A DNA stretch of 64,000 nucleotides from Actinotalea soli (GTDB taxonomy: Bacteria; Actinomycetota; Actinomycetes; Actinomycetales; Cellulomonadaceae): contig NZ_JAGEMK010000007.1 in the NCBI RefSeq assembly GCF_017565425.1, forward strand, positions 1 through 64,000. Direction: 5' to 3'. Below, one piece after another: positions 1 to 8,679 of this stretch (position 1 is its first letter; every line of letters begins with the position of its first letter). The position numbers were made by a program, and so were the translations under genes. A model generated the notes under the pieces. It saw only the letters and a list, made by a program, of their open reading frames with translations, did not search any database and was not told the DNA's origin.

Positions 1-1
1 T

Positions 2-33
2 GCGGCTGGGGTGCCTGACGGCGCCCCAGCCGC
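2..33. terminator. Intercistronic hairpin upstream of first sugar permease
   Basis: A perfect 10-bp stem GCGGCTGGGG (2-11) pairs with CCCCAGCCGC (24-33), extendable by a G-C and a G-T pair. No T-run follows. It sits 54 bases before the permease start. The other two sugar ABC operons in this window have a hairpin between the binding-protein gene and the first permease, so this one probably follows a binding-protein gene lying just outside the window. That placement is inference. Confidence 0.55.
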
Positions 34-87
34 ACCACGCCCCGCCGCCACGCCCGCCCCGATCCCGCGACGACGCTGGAGAGCACC

Positions 88-1113
88 ATGTCGGTCACCG
101 CCCCCGTCGGCACCGAGCCCGAGAAGTCGGGCTCCCCCACGGCACCACCGCCTCCCACCCCCCGCAGTGACCGACGTCAGAACCTGCGCAACCTGCGCGG
201 CAAGCTCGACGTGCGACTGTCGCCCTACCTGTACATCGCACCGTTCTTCCTGGTGTTCGCCGTGGTGGGCCTCTTCCCTCTCGCGTACACCGCGTACGTC
301 TCGGTGCACGACTGGCACCTGATCGGCGGTCAGGGCGAGGCCGTCGGGCTGCAGAACTACATCGACGTCGTGCAGTCGCCCGTCTTCCTCACCGCGCTGC
401 GCAACACCTTCAGCATCTTCCTGCTCTCCTCGGTGCCCCAGGTGCTGCTCGCGATCACCATCGCCGCCGTGCTCGACGGCAACCTGAGGGCCCGGACCTT
501 CTGGCGCATGGGGGTGCTGCTGCCCTACGTGGTCGCCCCTGTCGCCGTGGCCCTCATCTTCTCGCGGCTGTTCGCCGACCAGGCGGGGATGATCAACAGC
601 CTGCTCGGTGGCATCGGCATCGAGCCGATCCGCTGGCACGCCGACGCCCTCGCGAGCCACGTGGCCATCGCCTCGATGGTCAACTTCCGCTGGACCGGCT
701 ACAACGCGCTCATCTTCCTAGCCGCCATGCAGGCCATCCCGCGGGACCTCTACGAGGCCGCGGTGCTCGACGGCGCCGGCCGGCTCCGGCAGTTCTTCTC
801 GGTCACGGTGCCGATGCTGCGGCCCACGATCATCTTCGTGGTCATCACCGCGACCGTCGGCGGGCTGCAGATCTTCGACGAGCCGCGGATGTTCGACCAG
901 TTCGGTCGCGGCGGCTCGGACAACCAGTGGCTGACGACGACCCTGTACCTCTACGACCTCGGCTGGGGGGCCCAGAAGAGCTTCGGCAGGGCGGCGGCCG
1001 TGGCCTGGCTGCTCTTCCTCATCATCATCGCGATCGGCCTGATCAACTTCGCCATCACCCGACGGATCGCGTCCTCGGCCCAGGCCGTCAAGAAGCACGG
1101 AGGTTCCCGATGA
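88..1113 (+). CDS. Sugar ABC transporter permease, MalF/CebF type
   Basis: Integral membrane subunit of a carbohydrate ABC importer (341 aa). After a roughly 45-residue cytoplasmic N-terminus it has six hydrophobic segments and the cytoplasmic EAA loop (EAAVLDGAGRLRQFF, about residue 220) that docks the ATPase. The ATG is preceded by GGAGAG at good spacing. The stop overlaps the next permease start (ATGA), so the two are translationally coupled. With the downstream GH1 beta-glucosidase and LacI regulator the order matches cebEFG-bglC-cebR of actinobacteria, so cellobiose or another beta-glucoside is the likely cargo (inference). The binding protein should lie just before the window. No ATPase is encoded nearby, so a shared MsiK-type ATPase is expected. 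Confidence 0.9.
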   Translation: MSVTAPVGTEPEKSGSPTAPPPPTPRSDRRQNLRNLRGKLDVRLSPYLYIAPFFLVFAVVGLFPLAYTAYVSVHDWHLIGGQGEAVGLQNYIDVVQSPVFLTALRNTFSIFLLSSVPQVLLAITIAAVLDGNLRARTFWRMGVLLPYVVAPVAVALIFSRLFADQAGMINSLLGGIGIEPIRWHADALASHVAIASMVNFRWTGYNALIFLAAMQAIPRDLYEAAVLDGAGRLRQFFSVTVPMLRPTIIFVVITATVGGLQIFDEPRMFDQFGRGGSDNQWLTTTLYLYDLGWGAQKSFGRAAAVAWLLFLIIIAIGLINFAITRRIASSAQAVKKHGGSR

Positions 1114-2024
1114 GCATCTCGGTCCCCATGATCCGGCAGACCGCCGGACTCGGTGCGGCCCGCGCCGCGGCACGCAAGCGCGGGACGGGCGGCGGCGGGA
1201 TCAACCGTCGACCCGGGTGGGTGTCCTACACCTTCCTCACCGTCACCCTGGCGATCTCCGTGTACCCGCTCTACTACGCCTTCCTGCTCGCGTCCTCGGA
1301 CTCGGACACCATCGCCCGGAACCCGGTGCCCTCGCTGATCCCCGGGCCCAACCTGCTGGACAACCTGACCCGCGTGATCAGCTCGGACATCAAGTTCTGG
1401 GAGGCGGTCGGCAACAGCCTGATCATCGCCGTCCTCACCTCGGTGTCGGTGGTCTTCTTCGCGACCCTCGCCGGCTTCGCCTTCGCCAAGCTCAGCTTCC
1501 GGGGGCGTCGCGGGCTGCTGGTCTTCATCATCGCGACCATGGCCGTCCCGCCGCAGCTGGGCGTCGTGCCGTTGTTCATCGTGATGTCGCGGCTCGACCT
1601 GGTCGGCACGGTCACCGCGGTGATCATCCCGGGGATGGTCACCGCCTTCGGGGTGTTCTGGATGACCCAGTACCTCGAGAGCGCTCTGCCCTACGAGCTC
1701 ATCGAGGCCGCCCGGGTGGACGGCTGCTCGATGCTGCGCACCTTCTGGCACATCGCGATGCCCGCCGCGCGCCCTGCCGCGGCGATGCTGGCCCTGTTCA
1801 CCTTCGTCGCGTCGTGGACGAACTTCTTCTGGCCCTTCATCGTGCTGGGCTCGTCGAACCCCACGCTCCCGGTCGCGCTCCAGCTCCTGCAGGCCTCCTA
1901 CTTCAAGGACTACGCGCTGATCATGGCGGGGGTCGTGGCCGCCACCGTGCCGTTGGTGCTGCTCTTCGCGGTCGCGGGCAAGCAGCTCGTCTCGGGCATC
2001 ATGCAGGGGGCGGTCAAGGGATGA
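1110..2024 (+). CDS. Sugar ABC transporter permease, MalG/CebG type
   Basis: Second membrane subunit of the same importer (304 aa), with six hydrophobic segments and the EAA loop (IEAARVDGCSMLRTFW, about residue 195) and the C-terminal GAVKG ending typical of MalG-family permeases. ATG at 1110 overlaps the previous stop by 4 bases and has ACGGAGG upstream. A longer open frame extends to 927, but it lies inside the first permease gene and has no start signal. The stop overlaps the beta-glucosidase start (ATGA), so transport and hydrolysis genes form one coupled operon. Confidence 0.9.
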   Translation: MSISVPMIRQTAGLGAARAAARKRGTGGGGINRRPGWVSYTFLTVTLAISVYPLYYAFLLASSDSDTIARNPVPSLIPGPNLLDNLTRVISSDIKFWEAVGNSLIIAVLTSVSVVFFATLAGFAFAKLSFRGRRGLLVFIIATMAVPPQLGVVPLFIVMSRLDLVGTVTAVIIPGMVTAFGVFWMTQYLESALPYELIEAARVDGCSMLRTFWHIAMPAARPAAAMLALFTFVASWTNFFWPFIVLGSSNPTLPVALQLLQASYFKDYALIMAGVVAATVPLVLLFAVAGKQLVSGIMQGAVKG

Positions 2025-3472
2025 CGTACCAGCCCGCCGAGGCCAGCACCTCGGCCCTCACCTTCCCGCCCGGCTTCGTGTGGGGGGCCGCCACGGCCTC
2101 CTTCCAGATCGAGGGAGCCGTGCACGAGCACGGTCGCAGCCCGTCGATCTGGGACACCTTCTGCCGCGAGCCCGGGGCCGTGGTCAACAAGGACGACGGC
2201 GACGTGGCGTGCGACCACGTGCACCGGTACCGCGAGGACGTGGACCTCATGGCCGCCCTGCACCTGGGGGCCTACCGCTTCTCGATCGCGTGGCCCCGGG
2301 TCCGGCCCGACGGCGGCGCCGCCAACCCCGCAGGGCTCGACTTCTACTCGCGCCTGGTGGACAGCCTGCTCGAGCGCGGGATCACCCCGTGGCCGACCCT
2401 CTACCACTGGGACCTCCCCCAGGCCCTCGAGGACCGTGGCGGGTGGGCGACCAGGGACACCGCAGCCCGGTTCGCCGAGTACGCGGTGACCGTGCAGGAG
2501 GCCCTGGGCGACAGGATCAGCACCTGGACCACCTTCAACGAGCCCTGGTGCTCGGCCTTCCTGGGCTACGCGGGCGGGCAGCACGCCCCCGGACGCCAGG
2601 AGCCCGCGGCCGCCGTCGCCGCGGTGCACCACCTGCTCCTGGCCCACGGGCTCGCCAACCAGGCCCTGCGGGCCGCCGACCCGTCGGCGCAGGTGGGCAT
2701 CACCCTCAACTTCACGGTCGCGGACCCGGCGGACCCGGAGCGTCCGGAGGACGTCGACGCGGCGCGGCGCATCGACGCCGTGCACAACCGGGTGTTCCTC
2801 GACCCGGTGCTGCACGGGCGCTACCACCCCGACACCGTCGCTGCCTTCGCCTCCCGCGGTCTCGAGCTCCCCGTGCAGGACGGCGACCTCGAGACCATCG
2901 GCACGGGGGTCGACTTCATCGGCGTGAACTACTACCACGGTGACGCCTTCAGCACCCTCGCCCCCGAGCACCCCTTCCAGGGGGCCGAGGTCGAGCGTCC
3001 GACCTCCTCGCCCATGGTCGGGGCCGAGGACGTGCATGCGGTGCCCCGGGGCCTGCCCCGCACAGCCATGGACTGGGAGGTCCAGCCGGACGGGCTGCGA
3101 CGCCTGCTCGAGCGGCTGCACAGCGAGTACACCGGCCCGGCAGGGGTGGCCCTGTACATCACCGAGAACGGCGCCGCCTTCGACGACGAGGTCGAGGCGG
3201 ACGGCTCGGTCGAGGACCTCGAGCGTGCTCGCTACGTCGAGGACCACGTCCGTGCCGTGCACGCCGCGATCCAGGCCGGGGCGGACGTGCGCGGGTACTT
3301 CGCGTGGTCCCTGCTCGACAACTTCGAGTGGGCCTACGGCTACGCCAAGCGCTTCGGCATCGTCCGGGTCGACTTCGACACCCTCGAGCGGACCCCCAAG
3401 CTGAGCGCTCTGCGCTACGCCGAGATCGCGCGGACGGGGAGGGTAGCGAACGGGGGTAGCGTTCCCGGGTGA
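2021..3472 (+). CDS. GH1 beta-glucosidase (cytoplasmic)
   Basis: Retaining beta-glucosidase of glycoside hydrolase family 1 (483 aa, usual size). It begins with the family hallmark FPPGFVWGAATASFQIEGA near residue 14. The acid/base glutamate is E174 in TFNEPW and the nucleophile is E382 in ITENGAAF. The substrate loop NYYHGDAF and the C-terminal WSLLDNFEWAYGY aglycone/glucose-binding segment are present. There is no signal peptide, so it should hydrolyse imported cellobiose or similar beta-glucosides to glucose. ATG at 2021 overlaps the permease stop by 4 bases. The end overlaps the LacI gene start (GTGA). Bgl/BglC role assigned by context. Confidence 0.93.
   Translation: MTYQPAEASTSALTFPPGFVWGAATASFQIEGAVHEHGRSPSIWDTFCREPGAVVNKDDGDVACDHVHRYREDVDLMAALHLGAYRFSIAWPRVRPDGGAANPAGLDFYSRLVDSLLERGITPWPTLYHWDLPQALEDRGGWATRDTAARFAEYAVTVQEALGDRISTWTTFNEPWCSAFLGYAGGQHAPGRQEPAAAVAAVHHLLLAHGLANQALRAADPSAQVGITLNFTVADPADPERPEDVDAARRIDAVHNRVFLDPVLHGRYHPDTVAAFASRGLELPVQDGDLETIGTGVDFIGVNYYHGDAFSTLAPEHPFQGAEVERPTSSPMVGAEDVHAVPRGLPRTAMDWEVQPDGLRRLLERLHSEYTGPAGVALYITENGAAFDDEVEADGSVEDLERARYVEDHVRAVHAAIQAGADVRGYFAWSLLDNFEWAYGYAKRFGIVRVDFDTLERTPKLSALRYAEIARTGRVANGGSVPG
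3448..3464. promoter_or_regulatory. Possible operator just before the lacI-type gene
   Basis: An inverted repeat GAACG-N7-CGTTC lies inside the 3' end of the beta-glucosidase gene, overlapping a direct repeat of GGTAGCG (3442-3448 and 3455-3461). It ends 4 bases before the GTG of the regulator. It could serve autoregulation, but it is short, lies in coding DNA and does not match the CebR consensus (TGGGAGCGCTCCCA). Weakly supported. Confidence 0.2.
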
Positions 3473-4533
3473 CCGAGATCAGCCCGCCCCGGCCCGAGGT
3501 GACGCTCGGCGTCGCCTCGGCCGGACGGCGGGTCGCCCCGACCATCCGCCAGGTGGCCGCCCTCGCCGGTGTCTCCCGGGCGACGGCCTCGCGCGCGATC
3601 AACGGCGGGCACCTGGTGAGCCCCCAGGCGCGGGCGGCGGTCGAGGCTGCGGTGGCCGAGCTCGGCTTCACCCCCAACCCCGTCGCACGCAGCCTCGCGA
3701 CACGGCGCACCGGATCGGTGGCCCTCGTGCTGCCCGAGCCCAACACCCGCGTGCTCACCGACCCGTTCTTCGCGAGCACGATCAACGGCATGGCCCGGGC
3801 CCTGGAGCACACCGACCTGCAGCTCGTGCTCCTCATCGCCCGGCAGGACGGCTGGTCCACGCGGACCGTGCGCTACCTCACCACCGGGCACGTCGACGGG
3901 GCCGTGGTCGCCTCCCACCACCGCGACGACCGCCTCAACCGTGAGCTCGTCGAGTCCGGGCTGCCGTGCGTGTTCATCGGACGGCCGCTCGACGTGCCCG
4001 CCACGGCCCGCTACGTCGACACCGACAACGACCATGCCGCCCAGCTCGCGACCGAGCACCTCATCGGCCTGGGCCGCACCCGCATCGGCACCATCGCCGG
4101 CCCGGCCGACATGTCCGCCGCGATCGACCGGCTCTCGGGCTGGCGTGCCGCGATGGGCGCCGCCGGCCTCGCCCAGGACGCCGTCGAGCTCGCTGACTTC
4201 ACCGTCGAGGGGGGCGGGGCGGCCATGGCCCGGCTCATCGAGGCGCACCCCGACCTCGACGCGGTCTTCGTCGCCTCGGACCTCATGGCCTCGGGGGCCG
4301 TCGGCGAGCTCTCGGACCGGGGCGTCCGGGTCCCCGAGGACGTCGCGGTCTTCGGCTTCGACGACCTGGGTGTCGCCACCACGACCACGCCCGCCCTGAG
4401 CACCATGGGCCAGCCCATCGAGGACATGGCCACCCGTGCCGGGCAGATCCTGCACGCCCTGCTCGCGGGCGAGGAGGTCGAGGAGATCTCCGTCATGTTC
4501 CCCGCACGCCTGGTGCTGCGCGAGTCCGCCTGA
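3469..4533 (+). CDS. LacI-family transcriptional regulator of the beta-glucoside operon
   Basis: Local repressor (354 aa). The N-terminal helix-turn-helix lies about residues 25-75 (TIRQVAALAGVSRATASRAI, then the hinge NPVARSLATRRTGSV). A periplasmic-binding-protein-like effector domain follows, ending with the family segment VPEDVAVFGFDDL. The GTG start overlaps the beta-glucosidase stop by 4 bases, placing it last in the operon as in CebR-type systems. The probable inducer is cellobiose or a related disaccharide (inference from neighbours). Its own operator is expected upstream of the operon, outside the window. Confidence 0.9.
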   Translation: MTEISPPRPEVTLGVASAGRRVAPTIRQVAALAGVSRATASRAINGGHLVSPQARAAVEAAVAELGFTPNPVARSLATRRTGSVALVLPEPNTRVLTDPFFASTINGMARALEHTDLQLVLLIARQDGWSTRTVRYLTTGHVDGAVVASHHRDDRLNRELVESGLPCVFIGRPLDVPATARYVDTDNDHAAQLATEHLIGLGRTRIGTIAGPADMSAAIDRLSGWRAAMGAAGLAQDAVELADFTVEGGGAAMARLIEAHPDLDAVFVASDLMASGAVGELSDRGVRVPEDVAVFGFDDLGVATTTTPALSTMGQPIEDMATRAGQILHALLAGEEVEEISVMFPARLVLRESA

Positions 4534-4584
4534 GGCGCGGGCCCCGTCGGGCGCGAACCCGCACGACGCGTCAGGCCAGGCGCG

Positions 4585-4648
4585 TGCCCTCGGACCGTCG
4601 TGCCCTCGGACCGTGCGTGGCTCGGACCGTGCGTGGCCTCAGACCACG
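4585..4648. repeat. Four-unit 16-bp degenerate tandem repeat
   Basis: Units of exactly 16 bp start at 4585, 4601, 4617 and 4633. The core CTCGGACCGT recurs at 4589, 4605 and 4621, and a decayed fourth copy reads CTCAGACCAC. The last unit runs into the stop codon of the VIT gene. It lies between two convergent genes. Replication slippage is the simple explanation. Confidence 0.75.
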
Positions 4649-5403
4649 GTCGCTCCGAGCAGGGCCCCGATCCCGTAGGTCGCCGCCATGGCGAGGGCGC
4701 CTCCGACGAGGAGCCGCAGCACCGCCCGCGACCGGTGCGCCCGCCCGAACCAGGCACTGACCGACCCCGTGACGGTGAGCGCCACGAGCACGGCGACGAA
4801 GGTCACGCCGATCCGCACCTCAGGTGGTGAGAGCACCATGGCGGCCAGGGGCAGGGCCGCCCCCGCGACGAAGGCGACGGCCGAGGCGAGGCCCGCGTGC
4901 CACGGGTTGGTGAGGTCCTCGGGGTCCAGCCCGTGCTCGACGTCGAGATGGGCAGCGATCGCGTCCCGCCCGGTCAGCTCGATCGCGACCTGGCGCGCGG
5001 TGTGCGGGCTGAGCCCCTTGGCCCGGTACATCCCGGCGAGCTCCTCGAGCTCCCCCTCGGGGTCGGCGCGCAGGGCCGCCTGCTCGCGTGCGATGAGGGC
5101 CCGCTCGGTGTCCCGCGCGCTGCTCACCGAGACGAACTCGCCGAGGGCCATGGAGATCGCGCCCGCGACCAGGGCCGCCAGACCGGCGACCAGGATCGCG
5201 GTGCTGTCGGTCGTCGCAGCGGCGACCCCGACCACGAGCCCCGCGATCGAGATGATCCCGTCGTTGGCCCCCAGCACGCCCGCGCGCAACCAGTTCAGCC
5301 GGGCCTTGAGGCCCGTGCGCGCCCAGACCTCGTCCCCCGCCGGCTCTCGCCCTGGACCGGGGACGCTCGGGCTGCTCTTCTCGACCGCTCGCGACGGCTC
5401 CAT
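4639..5403 (-). CDS. VIT1/CCC1-family (DUF125) membrane metal transporter
   Basis: Predicted Fe2+/Mn2+ transporter (254 aa). The family signature follows residue 35: LNWLRAGVLGANDGIISIAG (first transmembrane helix), then a second helix with SMALGEFVSVSSARDTE, a cytoplasmic metal-binding helical region (roughly residues 100-160, rich in Glu), and three C-terminal helices. Bacterial members without the N-terminal ferritin-like domain, like this one, are thought to export or sequester iron or manganese; the exact metal is not readable here. The start ATG is the first in frame. The gene stands alone, tail-to-tail with the LacI gene. Confidence 0.88.
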   Translation of the reverse strand: MEPSRAVEKSSPSVPGPGREPAGDEVWARTGLKARLNWLRAGVLGANDGIISIAGLVVGVAAATTDSTAILVAGLAALVAGAISMALGEFVSVSSARDTERALIAREQAALRADPEGELEELAGMYRAKGLSPHTARQVAIELTGRDAIAAHLDVEHGLDPEDLTNPWHAGLASAVAFVAGAALPLAAMVLSPPEVRIGVTFVAVLVALTVTGSVSAWFGRAHRSRAVLRLLVGGALAMAATYGIGALLGATVV

Positions 5404-5459
5404 ACCTCGAACCTAGGCAGGTGGGGGCGCCCCCGCCAGCAAGGACAGGCAAGCCTCAA

Positions 5460-5500
5460 CGGGCCGCTGACCAGCGGCCCGACCCGCAACGGGGTGGGTC
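5460..5500. terminator. Two adjacent hairpins, probable terminator
   Basis: A near-perfect palindrome CGGGCCGCTG-AC-CAGCGGCCCG (5460-5481) abuts a smaller stem GACCC...GGGTC (5481-5500). On the minus strand they follow the small gene at 5589-5837 and precede the VIT gene, so they could separate the two transcripts. No U-run is present, as is usual in high-GC actinobacteria. Confidence 0.5.
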
Positions 5501-5588
5501 GGGGTCACCATCCGACCCTGATCGGCCCCGATCCCGAGTGGGCTCGCGGCGTAGTCCGAGGGCCTGGTCGGTTCGAGGGCTCAACCGG

Positions 5589-5837
5589 TCAGGGGGCCTG
5601 GACGACGTCCTGGACCTCGGTGCCCGGCGCCCGCTCGGTCAGCAGACGGGCGTGGGTCTCGGCGTCGCGCAGGTCGTCGGCCTCGAAGGCGATGCGCACC
5701 GCCCCCGCCTCCGCATCCCCCTCCTGCTCGAGGATCTCCCCGTCGGTGGGGTGCTCGAGCATCTGACGGACGAAGGGGGTGGCGACGGCGTCGGCGATCG
5801 CGGCAGGCACCCGGATGCGGGTCACGAAGGTGGGCAT
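5589..5837 (-). CDS. Small uncharacterised protein (82 aa)
   Basis: Not recognised. It is acidic, soluble, with a short N-terminal strand (TFVTRIRV), a helix containing TPFVRQMLEHPTDG, and a C-terminal segment VRIAFEADDLRDAETHARLL that looks like a strand followed by an amphipathic helix, which is an alpha-beta ferredoxin-like pattern. ATG at 5837 has GTGGAG six bases upstream. Codon use is like its neighbours (third positions G/C), which supports a real gene. No functional context: the GH127 gene downstream ends on the same strand upstream of it. Confidence 0.6.
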   Translation of the reverse strand: MPTFVTRIRVPAAIADAVATPFVRQMLEHPTDGEILEQEGDAEAGAVRIAFEADDLRDAETHARLLTERAPGTEVQDVVQAP

Positions 5838-5902
5838 GGCTCCACTATGGACGTTCGGGCGCGGGGGCGCAGGTCACGGGGCTCCCCGCACCCGGGGCGG
5901 AC

Positions 5903-7840
5903 TCAGTCGGCGATCGGCATCCAGACGCGCATCGTCGACGGGCCGCGGTTGGCCCACCGGTGGTACGGCACGAGCGGGACGAGTCCGCGATCCGTCCGAC
6001 CCTCGACCGCTCTCGCACCGACCCCGTAGGGCCAGGCCGTCGTCCCGAGCTCGAGGGTAGTCACCGGGACCTGGACCTGGCCGTCGACCTCGACCGGCGG
6101 CTGGTCGGTGCGGACCTGGACCCCCTCGACGTCGACGCCCAGGTCGGTGGACTCCAGGCACATCACCACGGGGCCCCGCTCGACGGCGACCTGCCCGCGG
6201 ACCGCGTCGACCCTGGGGTCGGCGGTGGTCCACCGTGCGCGCACCGGCAGGTCGAGCTCGACGGTCTCACCCACCGAGAAGGACCGCGTGACGGTCACGT
6301 AGCCCGGCTCCACGAAGCGGGTGCCCTCGACGTCGGTCAAGGTGGCCCCCTCGGCCCAGGCCGGGACGCGGAGGCTCAGGCTCCACGGCTCGGCCGGGCC
6401 CTCCACAACTGTGACGAGGACGTGCCCCTCGGCCGGGTACCGGGTCCGGACCTCCAGGCCCACCGCCCGGCCGTCGGCCAGGCCCGTGCGGATCGTGGAC
6501 CCGGCGTACTGGTGAAGCTGCACACCGCCGTCGTCGGCCGTGGCCAGGTAGGCCCCCAGGGAAGCGATCGTGCGGGTGACGTTGCTGGGGCAGCAGGAGA
6601 CCGCGAACCACGGGGCGCGCAGGCTCGAGGCCGCCCGAGCAGCCGGCTGGTGCTTGTCGGGCTCCACACCGGGCGACCGCTGGTGGAGGGTGTTGGTGTA
6701 GTAGAAGCCGTGACCGTCCTCGGCGACCGAGGTCGCAAGCACGTTGTACAGCGTGCGTTCGACGGCGTCGGCGTGCACGGGCTCGCCCGTGGCGAGGAGC
6801 AGCCGGTGATTGAGCATCACCGACGCGATCCCGGCACAGGTCTCGGAATAGGCCCGGTCCGGCGGCAGCTCGTAGTCCTGGCCGAAGGACTCGCCCTCGT
6901 GGTGCGCCCCCATGCCGCCCGTCAGGTAGGTGCGACGCGCGAGGGTCGCGGTGGTCTGCAGGGCCACCGCCGCGAGCAGGTCGGCGTCCTCGTCCTCGAC
7001 CGCGAGGTCGGTCGCCCCGGCGGCGAGGTAGAGCGCACGTACGGCGTGGCCCGTCAGCACGGTGGTCTCCCGCACGGGCTGATCGTCCTGGTAGTACTGC
7101 GCACCGAACTCGATGTCGCCGAGCACGCCATGGCCCCGGCGCTCGACGAAGAGCCGGGCCTGGTCGAGGTAGCGTGCCTCACCCGTTACCCGGGACAGCT
7201 CGACCAGCGCCACCTCGATCTCGGGGTGGCCGCACACCCCCTGCAGGCCGTCCGGCCCAAAGGTCTCGCACACGTGGTCCGCCGCCCGACGCGCCACCTG
7301 CACGAGCTCGTCCTCCCCCACAGTGCGAGCGCGGGCGACGCCAGCCTGGATCAGGTGGCCGAAGCAGTAGAGCTCGTGGCCCCACTGCAGGTCGCTGTAA
7401 CGCGGACCCTGGCCCGGCCTGCCGAACATCGTGCTGACGTAGCCGTCGGGCTCCTGGGCCCGTGCCACCCGCGCGGCGAGGGCGCGCAGGCGCCCGTCGA
7501 GAGCTGCGTCACCCGTGCGGCCGACCTCCCACGACATCGCCTCGAGCAGCTTGTAGATCTCCGAGTCCGAGAACTCGCGGCCCCGGCGGTCCTTCGGCAG
7601 GCGGCCCTCGACGGCCGCGTCGAAGTTCGCGGCCCACCCGGTCCGCTCGATCCAGGTCTCGCAGTGCTCGATCAAGGACGACGCGTTCAGGCCCTGGAGG
7701 TCGGCCCAGAACCCGTCGGTGATGCTCACCTCGGCGAGACCGAGGGGGCGCAGCCGACCCCGCGAGGGAACGACGGGCCGGCCGTCGAGCGCGGTCCCAG
7801 CGTGGTCCGTGGGCAGGCTGAGGAAGGGGGTCGAGGTCAT
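5903..7840 (-). CDS. GH127 beta-L-arabinofuranosidase
   Basis: Retaining beta-L-arabinofuranosidase of the HypBA1 type (645 aa, family about 650), a Zn-thiolate enzyme whose nucleophile is a cysteine. The key residues are visible: E333 and C335 in YSETCAG, and the C416-C417 pair in SCCPSN, matching Glu338, Cys340, Cys417 and Cys418 of HypBA1. The N-terminus carries the family opening (SITDGFW) and an (alpha/alpha)6 barrel, then beta-sandwich domains. I prefer ATG at 7840, which has GGAGAGC upstream; a GTG at 7867 overlapping the permease stop would add 9 residues but has no clear ribosome site. It has no signal peptide, so it should act on imported arabino-oligosaccharides. Last gene of the binding-protein/permease operon. 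Confidence 0.92.
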   Translation of the reverse strand: MTSTPFLSLPTDHAGTALDGRPVVPSRGRLRPLGLAEVSITDGFWADLQGLNASSLIEHCETWIERTGWAANFDAAVEGRLPKDRRGREFSDSEIYKLLEAMSWEVGRTGDAALDGRLRALAARVARAQEPDGYVSTMFGRPGQGPRYSDLQWGHELYCFGHLIQAGVARARTVGEDELVQVARRAADHVCETFGPDGLQGVCGHPEIEVALVELSRVTGEARYLDQARLFVERRGHGVLGDIEFGAQYYQDDQPVRETTVLTGHAVRALYLAAGATDLAVEDEDADLLAAVALQTTATLARRTYLTGGMGAHHEGESFGQDYELPPDRAYSETCAGIASVMLNHRLLLATGEPVHADAVERTLYNVLATSVAEDGHGFYYTNTLHQRSPGVEPDKHQPAARAASSLRAPWFAVSCCPSNVTRTIASLGAYLATADDGGVQLHQYAGSTIRTGLADGRAVGLEVRTRYPAEGHVLVTVVEGPAEPWSLSLRVPAWAEGATLTDVEGTRFVEPGYVTVTRSFSVGETVELDLPVRARWTTADPRVDAVRGQVAVERGPVVMCLESTDLGVDVEGVQVRTDQPPVEVDGQVQVPVTTLELGTTAWPYGVGARAVEGRTDRGLVPLVPYHRWANRGPSTMRVWMPIAD

Positions 7841-7863
7841 GGCGCTCTCCAGGATCGGGTGGG

Positions 7864-8679
7864 TCACTTGACGGCCCCGACGGTCAGACCGTCACGGAGC
7901 AGCCGGTAGGTGGACGTGAAGACGATGAGGATCGGGATCGAGGTCACGACCGCCAGGGCCATGAGTCCGGGCCAGTTGATGCCGAAGGCCGAGACCTGCT
8001 GGGCGAGCAGCACGCTGAGCGGGTACTCCCCTGGGGAGAGGAAGAAGTTCACGGCGTACAGGAACTCGCCCCAGGCCAGCAGGAACACCAGGGTGCCGAC
8101 GGTGAAGATCCCGTTCCGTGCGACCGGGACGACGATCGAGACGAAAGTCCGCATCAGGGAGGCACCGTCGATCGACCCGGCCTCTTCGAGCTCTGGCGGC
8201 ACCGAGCGGAAGAAGGGCCGGAGGAGCAGGGTCGCGAAGGGGGCCAGCAGAGCTGTGTCGGCGAGGATCACGCCCACGGTCGAGTCGAGCAGGGTCCAGC
8301 TGCCGAAGACCTGGAACAGCGGGATCACGGTCGCCGTCTGCGGCATCATCTGCAGCACGATGAGCAGGGCCAGGCCGATCGAGGTCAGGTGGCCACGGGT
8401 CCGGGCCAGCCCGTAGGCCGCGGGGATCGCGATGAGCAGCACCAGGACCGTGGTCCCGGTCGCGATGAGCACTGACTGGCTCAGCGGCTTGAGGAGGTCC
8501 GCCGTGAGCACGTCGCGGTAGGCCTCGGTGGTCGGGCTGAAGATCAGCGCTGAGCTCGTGCTGAACACATCTCCCGAGCTCTTGAAGGAGGTCAGCACGA
8601 TCCAGAGGATCGGGAGCCCATACATGACCGTGAGCAGCGCCTTCCAGGCTGTCAGCACGGGTCCGGCGGTCTGCTTCAC
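7864..8679 (-). CDS. Sugar ABC transporter permease, MalG type (arabino-oligosaccharide operon)
   Basis: Membrane subunit (271 aa) with six hydrophobic segments, the EAA loop (LEEAGSIDGASLMRTF) and the GAVK C-terminus of MalG-family permeases. GTG at 8679 overlaps the preceding permease stop (GTGA) and has GGAG six bases upstream. A longer frame runs to 8964, but that part overlaps the upstream permease gene. Downstream lies the GH127 arabinofuranosidase, which suggests arabinofuranosyl oligosaccharides as cargo. Confidence 0.9.
   Translation of the reverse strand: MKQTAGPVLTAWKALLTVMYGLPILWIVLTSFKSSGDVFSTSSALIFSPTTEAYRDVLTADLLKPLSQSVLIATGTTVLVLLIAIPAAYGLARTRGHLTSIGLALLIVLQMMPQTATVIPLFQVFGSWTLLDSTVGVILADTALLAPFATLLLRPFFRSVPPELEEAGSIDGASLMRTFVSIVVPVARNGIFTVGTLVFLLAWGEFLYAVNFFLSPGEYPLSVLLAQQVSAFGINWPGLMALAVVTSIPILIVFTSTYRLLRDGLTVGAVK

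Noticed and set aside
64-87. Promoter for the first permease
   Set aside because: No -35/-10 pair was found. Operon context predicts transcription from before the window.
1217-2020. N-terminal extension of the beta-glucosidase
   Set aside because: The frame stays open upstream, but it lies inside the permease gene and reads as low-complexity; the ATGA overlap and FPPGFVWG start favour 2021.
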